Source of the DNA: Gammaproteobacteria bacterium 42_54_T18
GTDB taxonomy: Bacteria; Pseudomonadota; Gammaproteobacteria; Pseudomonadales; Ketobacteraceae
Direction of reading: 5' to 3'
Assembly: GCA_002163245.1 (NCBI GenBank)
Contig: MAAL01000186.1
Span: 62,001 to 126,000, forward strand
Length of the DNA: 64,000 bases
Shown here: piece after piece, positions 60,256 through 64,000 of the stretch
Position numbering within the stretch: the first letter of the stretch is position 1
Layout: every line of letters starts with the position of its first letter
Notes under the pieces: model-generated
The model's database searches: none
What the model was told of the DNA's origin: nothing
The model's input: only the letters and a program-made list of their open reading frames with translations
Position numbers and translations under genes: made by a program

Positions 60256-61942
60256 GATTCCTCCATTTGTTCCTTTTTTTATCGGTGCACTCATTGCATT
60301 TTTTACCCGTGGTGCGTTACGTGGCGCAATCATGGTGGCAACGCCTATTTTAAGTGGGCTTCACCTTTGGGGAATGCCTGAAGGTATTTATCTGCAATTC
60401 GCATTTTTCGACTATGAGCTACTTCCTTATCGCGTAGACAAGTTAAGCCTTATCTTTGGTTATGTATTTCACATCGCAGCACTAATAGCCATTGTTTACT
60501 CCCTGCATGTCCGTGACACCATGCAGCAAGTGGCAGCAATGTTGTATGCAGGAAGCGGCCTCGGAGCCGTGTTTGCAGGTGATCTATTAACGTTATTCAT
60601 TTTTTGGGAGTGTTTAGCATTTACCTCTGTCTTTCTAATTTGGGCACGTAGAACTGAGAACTCCTACGCTGCGGGATTACGCTACCTGATCACACACGTA
60701 TTATCAGGCGTCATTTTGTTGGTGGGGGCGCTATTTTATGTGGCTGAACACGACACCCTAAAGTTTGACTATATTGGCCTTGATGGTATTGCTGGATGGC
60801 TAATCTTTATTGCTTTTGGTATTAAGTGCGCTTTTCCCATGGCTCACAACTGGCTCACAGACGCATACCCAGAAGCGACCGTTACGGGTACCGTTTTTCT
60901 CAGCGCCTTTACCACCAAAGTAGCCGTTTATGCATTGGCCCGTGGATACCCAGGCACTGAGCTCCTGATTTATATTGGCGCGGCTATGACGTGCTTTCCC
61001 ATCTTTTTTGCAGTGATCGAAAATGACCTACGCCGCGTACTAGCCTATAGCCTTATTAATCAGGTTGGTTTCATGGTTGTTGGTATTGGAATTGGTACCG
61101 CACTGGCCCTCAATGGTGCAATTTCCCATGCGTTTAATGACGTCATTTTTAAAGGCTTGTTATTCATGTCCATGGGCGCTGTGTTGCATATGACAGGCCG
61201 CATTAACGGCTCTGATTTAGGCGGGCTTTACAAAACGATGCCCAAGACAACCGTGTTATGTATTATAGGTGCAGCGTCCATCTCCGCATTCCCATTATTC
61301 AGCGGCTTCGTCAGTAAATCAATGGTGATGTCGGCTGCCTTAGAGAATGGCCATGACTGGATATGGTTAATGTTATTATTTGCGTCAGCCGGCGTTTTTC
61401 ATCATGCCGGTATTAAAATTCCATATTTTGCGTTCTTTGCTCACGACTCGGGGATTAGAGCAAATGATCCACCGAACAACATGGTATTGGCGATGACGAT
61501 TGCAGCAGGTCTTTGTATCGCAATTGGGATCTATCCTTCGGCATTGTACTCTTTATTGCCCTACGACACGGGTTACAACCCTTATGATGCAACACATGTC
61601 TTAGCACAAACGCAGTTGTTGTTCTTCTCCGCGCTAGCCTTTGTTTGGCTTAACCTCAAGGGCAAGTACCCACCCGAATTACGATCCACCAATTTGGATT
61701 TCGATTGGATATATCGCCGAGCGGTTCCAAATGTATTACAAAAAACATTTTCTATAATATGGAAAGTAGACAGCGCATTACGTAAAGGTTTTTTAGTCAA
61801 GTTAGATCGCAGCTTACATTTTATTGCCAAAAAAAATGACGCTACCAGCATCTTACTTTCACGTCTTTACCCTGCTGGAAGTATGGTTATGTGGGTTGCA
61901 GTAATCCTTTCCGCATACTTATTTCTTACCTTTATTCGATGA
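60242..61942 (+). CDS. Third MrpD/NuoL-type antiporter subunit
   Basis: 566 aa, about 14-16 helices. Helix-5 Glu in LFIFWECLAFTSVFLIW, coupling Lys in GIKCAFPMAHNWLTDAYPEA and another in TTKVAVYAL. C-terminal extension of about 90 residues after the core (FDWIYRRAVPNVLQKTF onwards) ends with one more helix, reminiscent of the lateral-helix-bearing NuoL subunits though much shorter. Last gene of the operon; preceded by AGGAGG 3-8 bases before ATG 60242. Confidence 0.94.
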   Translation: MWMLEIPPFVPFFIGALIAFFTRGALRGAIMVATPILSGLHLWGMPEGIYLQFAFFDYELLPYRVDKLSLIFGYVFHIAALIAIVYSLHVRDTMQQVAAMLYAGSGLGAVFAGDLLTLFIFWECLAFTSVFLIWARRTENSYAAGLRYLITHVLSGVILLVGALFYVAEHDTLKFDYIGLDGIAGWLIFIAFGIKCAFPMAHNWLTDAYPEATVTGTVFLSAFTTKVAVYALARGYPGTELLIYIGAAMTCFPIFFAVIENDLRRVLAYSLINQVGFMVVGIGIGTALALNGAISHAFNDVIFKGLLFMSMGAVLHMTGRINGSDLGGLYKTMPKTTVLCIIGAASISAFPLFSGFVSKSMVMSAALENGHDWIWLMLLFASAGVFHHAGIKIPYFAFFAHDSGIRANDPPNNMVLAMTIAAGLCIAIGIYPSALYSLLPYDTGYNPYDATHVLAQTQLLFFSALAFVWLNLKGKYPPELRSTNLDFDWIYRRAVPNVLQKTFSIIWKVDSALRKGFLVKLDRSLHFIAKKNDATSILLSRLYPAGSMVMWVAVILSAYLFLTFIR

Positions 61943-62140
61943 AACGTATAATAAGTGCATTGTTTTTTGACTATCGCCTGGTCTCAATTTAACAGTCACC
62001 TGACGACGAACCACAATAAACAACCGGTTTGGAACCCCCTACCCCTCATAAGTCTCTAAAACCAGGCATTTCCTTATCCCCCTCCTGTCTCTTTTAGCTA
62101 AACATCGTTAGCTACATATCAAGGATAGGATCGTCTCAAC

Positions 62141-64000
62141 ATGCTTCCAGCCAATGCCAGCAAATTCACCTTCGAGCTTATCGGGTTAGCAGACTCTCTG
62201 CGCATACTCAAATTTACCGGTGAAGAGGCGATTTCAGCGCCCTACGTATTTACTATCGACATTGTCTCAGAGAACTTTGACCTCACAGCAGATCAGTTTC
62301 TCGAAAAAGCCGGAGTGCTAACACTGGTTGACGACAACCTCGACAATCGACTGATTCACGGCGAAGTCATCCAATTTCACACCCAAGGCCATGGTGACCG
62401 CTTTGCCAACTACCGCATCGTCTTAGTCCCCAAATGCCAATTCATGGCATTAAAAGAAAATACATGCACCTTCCAAGAGAAATCCGTACCCACCATTCTT
62501 AAACAAGTGTTGAGTGGCACCGGTATATCGGGCTATAACGTCAAATTTGCTCTGTCGGGTAATTACCCCAAACGCAACTACTGCGTTCAATACAATGAAA
62601 CAGACCTCGCCTTTGTCGAACGGCTAATGAGTGAAGAAGGCATGTTTTACTTCTTCGAACATCACCTTGACCACCACTGCATGGTTATTAGTGATCGCAA
62701 CTCCGTATTCGGGCCAATTTCAGGCACCAAAGCCATCCCCTTCCACGCCAAAACCGGCATGGCACAAGCCGCCGATAGCATTTACAGTTTTATCCATCGC
62801 ACCAAAGCCCAAACACGAGTGAAATGTTCCAACTGTTCCAACCGTATTGGTAAAGCACCACCCGATGGTATCTGCCCAGAATGTGGTACGCGTCCTGCCC
62901 TTTGGGAAGGTTACACGCCTCAAAATATTACCCTAGGTGACTTTAACCCCAGCAGTACCCAAGTGGGACTAGGTCATCAATTAAACCCCGACGGTGATCT
63001 TGAGCATTACCGATTCCCCGGTCACTTTGAAACACCAGACCAAGCAAAGAAATACGCTAGCATTCATTTAGAAGCAGAATGTGCTGACCTTATCACCGGA
63101 GAAGGTCAAACCCAGTGTGTGCGGTTATTACCCGGTAAGTTATTAGAAATAAAACAACACTTCACCACCGCCTTTAACCGCCCTTACCTATTAACCAAAG
63201 TGGTTCATGGAGGCCTGCAACCGCAATCGCTAGAAGAAGGCAGTAGCAACCGCGGCACAGAATACCAATCCACCTTTTACACTATGCCAAACGAAACGCC
63301 GTTTCGTATTCACGTACATCCAAAACCCAAAGCTTATGATCATCAAACCGCGCTAGTATGTGGCCCCGGTGGCGAAGAAATATACACCGACAACTACGGC
63401 CGAATCAAAGTGCAATTCCATTGGGATCGCCAAGGCCAAATGTACGATAAAAGCAGCCTCTGGATTCGTGTCGCCCAGGGCTTTGCCGGAAACGGCTATG
63501 GCAGCATGGTAGTACCCCGTATAGGGCAAGAAGTTATCGTACAATTTGAATACGGCAACCCCGACCGCCCTATTGTTACCGGCAGCGCATTTAACGCCAG
63601 TAACCCGGTACCTGAAGGTTTACCCTTCAACAAAACCCGTACAGTATTTCGCAGCAACAGCTCGCCAGGTGGTGACGGTCACAATGAATTGCGCATTGAT
63701 GATAAAAAAGGCAGAGAACAGGTTTATCTCCATGCAGAAAAAGACATGGACCTGCGGATTAAAAACGACTTAAAACAACATATCCAAAAAGATCAGCACC
63801 ATATTGTCACCAACCAGCACAAAGAAAATATCGGCAAAGACAAACACCTCAACGTCAGTGGCAACAGCAACCTTGAAGTGGGTGATTCATTATCCATAAA
63901 AGTCGGAAAAGACTTACATGTAAAAAGTGGCAGCAACCATCTTCAGCAAGCACAACAAACCCATTTAAAAGCTGCCACCAAATTGGTAGTCGACGGCGGC
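62141..64000 (+). CDS. Type VI secretion tip protein VgrG with zinc-ribbon insert (3' end outside window)
   Basis: The frame begins ATG 62141 (AAGGATAGGA 10-19 bases upstream) and is open to the window end, 620 residues. Domain order: gp27-like part (residues about 1-390; YCVQYNETDLAFVERLMSEEG typical), gp5 OB-fold with WIRVAQGFAGNGYGSMVVPRIGQEV and FEYGNPDRPIVTG, then the DUF2345-type beta-helix (GREQVYLHAEKDMDLRIKND onward). Between the gp27 strands, after residue 226, lies an insertion with Cys229, Cys232, Cys245 and Cys248 in a CxxC-12-CxxC array, absent from standard VgrGs. VgrG forms the spike that punctures target membranes; the effector or its adaptor is probably encoded downstream of the window edge. 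Confidence 0.96.
   Translation, partial: MLPANASKFTFELIGLADSLRILKFTGEEAISAPYVFTIDIVSENFDLTADQFLEKAGVLTLVDDNLDNRLIHGEVIQFHTQGHGDRFANYRIVLVPKCQFMALKENTCTFQEKSVPTILKQVLSGTGISGYNVKFALSGNYPKRNYCVQYNETDLAFVERLMSEEGMFYFFEHHLDHHCMVISDRNSVFGPISGTKAIPFHAKTGMAQAADSIYSFIHRTKAQTRVKCSNCSNRIGKAPPDGICPECGTRPALWEGYTPQNITLGDFNPSSTQVGLGHQLNPDGDLEHYRFPGHFETPDQAKKYASIHLEAECADLITGEGQTQCVRLLPGKLLEIKQHFTTAFNRPYLLTKVVHGGLQPQSLEEGSSNRGTEYQSTFYTMPNETPFRIHVHPKPKAYDHQTALVCGPGGEEIYTDNYGRIKVQFHWDRQGQMYDKSSLWIRVAQGFAGNGYGSMVVPRIGQEVIVQFEYGNPDRPIVTGSAFNASNPVPEGLPFNKTRTVFRSNSSPGGDGHNELRIDDKKGREQVYLHAEKDMDLRIKNDLKQHIQKDQHHIVTNQHKENIGKDKHLNVSGNSNLEVGDSLSIKVGKDLHVKSGSNHLQQAQQTHLKAATKLVVDGG

Overview
The window looks like part of the chromosome of a marine-type, moderately AT-rich gammaproteobacterium (Pseudomonadales/Oceanospirillales/Cellvibrionales-like). 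Evidence: fabA next to fabB, an AlgP-like histone-H1-type protein, paralogous gammaproteobacterial porins, a dapC-arsC-dapD-dapE cluster of Pseudomonas type, CcmF/G/H/I, an Mrp-type cation/proton antiporter operon and a type VI secretion VgrG. I cannot name the species. I found no tRNA, rRNA, CRISPR array, transposase or prophage genes, so most of the window is vertically inherited core chromosome.

Layout. 1-551: 5' part of an ABC transporter ATPase. 887-7071: plsB (phospholipid entry), rsmJ with a coupled small gene, uppP, tsaB, mobA. 7136-11054: AlgP-like protein, adk, and a YbaK-type deacylase plus HDOD signalling protein that appear to be one gene split by a -1 frame change. 11338-15724: ccmF-ccmG-ccmH-ccmI, the haem-ligation half of cytochrome c maturation. 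16179-17925: fabA-fabB for unsaturated fatty acids. 17953-22311: two porins, a DUF2057-like lipoprotein, a TauE/SafE permease.

22401-41935 is the classic envelope/translation block, all on the minus strand, read as rpsB-tsf-pyrH-frr-uppS-cdsA-dxr-rseP-bamA-skp-lpxD-fabZ-lpxA-lpxB-rnhB-dnaE-accA. It links ribosome and elongation factor supply, UMP kinase, isoprenoid carrier synthesis, CDP-diacylglycerol, outer-membrane protein assembly, lipid A synthesis, replication and malonyl-CoA supply. A stringent-type promoter with a long leader precedes rpsB, and strong hairpins lie between rpsB and tsf and between skp and lpxD. Divergently, 42359-50824 carries map, glnD and the succinylase branch of diaminopimelate synthesis (dapC, arsC-like, dapD, dapE), followed by an RlmA-type rRNA methyltransferase.

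52227-64000 is more accessory: a dienoyl-CoA isomerase-like crotonase, an orphan sulfotransferase, a nine-gene Mrp operon of unusual composition (three MrpD/NuoL-type subunits, a DUF4040-MrpB fusion, an extra small membrane protein), and a VgrG cut by the right edge that carries an inserted CxxC-CxxC zinc-ribbon-like element.

The most interesting observations are the G GGT TTA heptamer placed exactly in frame at the deacylase/HDOD junction (programmed frameshift or gene decay), the zinc ribbon in VgrG, the composition of the Mrp operon with its extra small protein, and a likely non-canonical ATC start within that operon. All functional calls are by motif recognition, without database searches.
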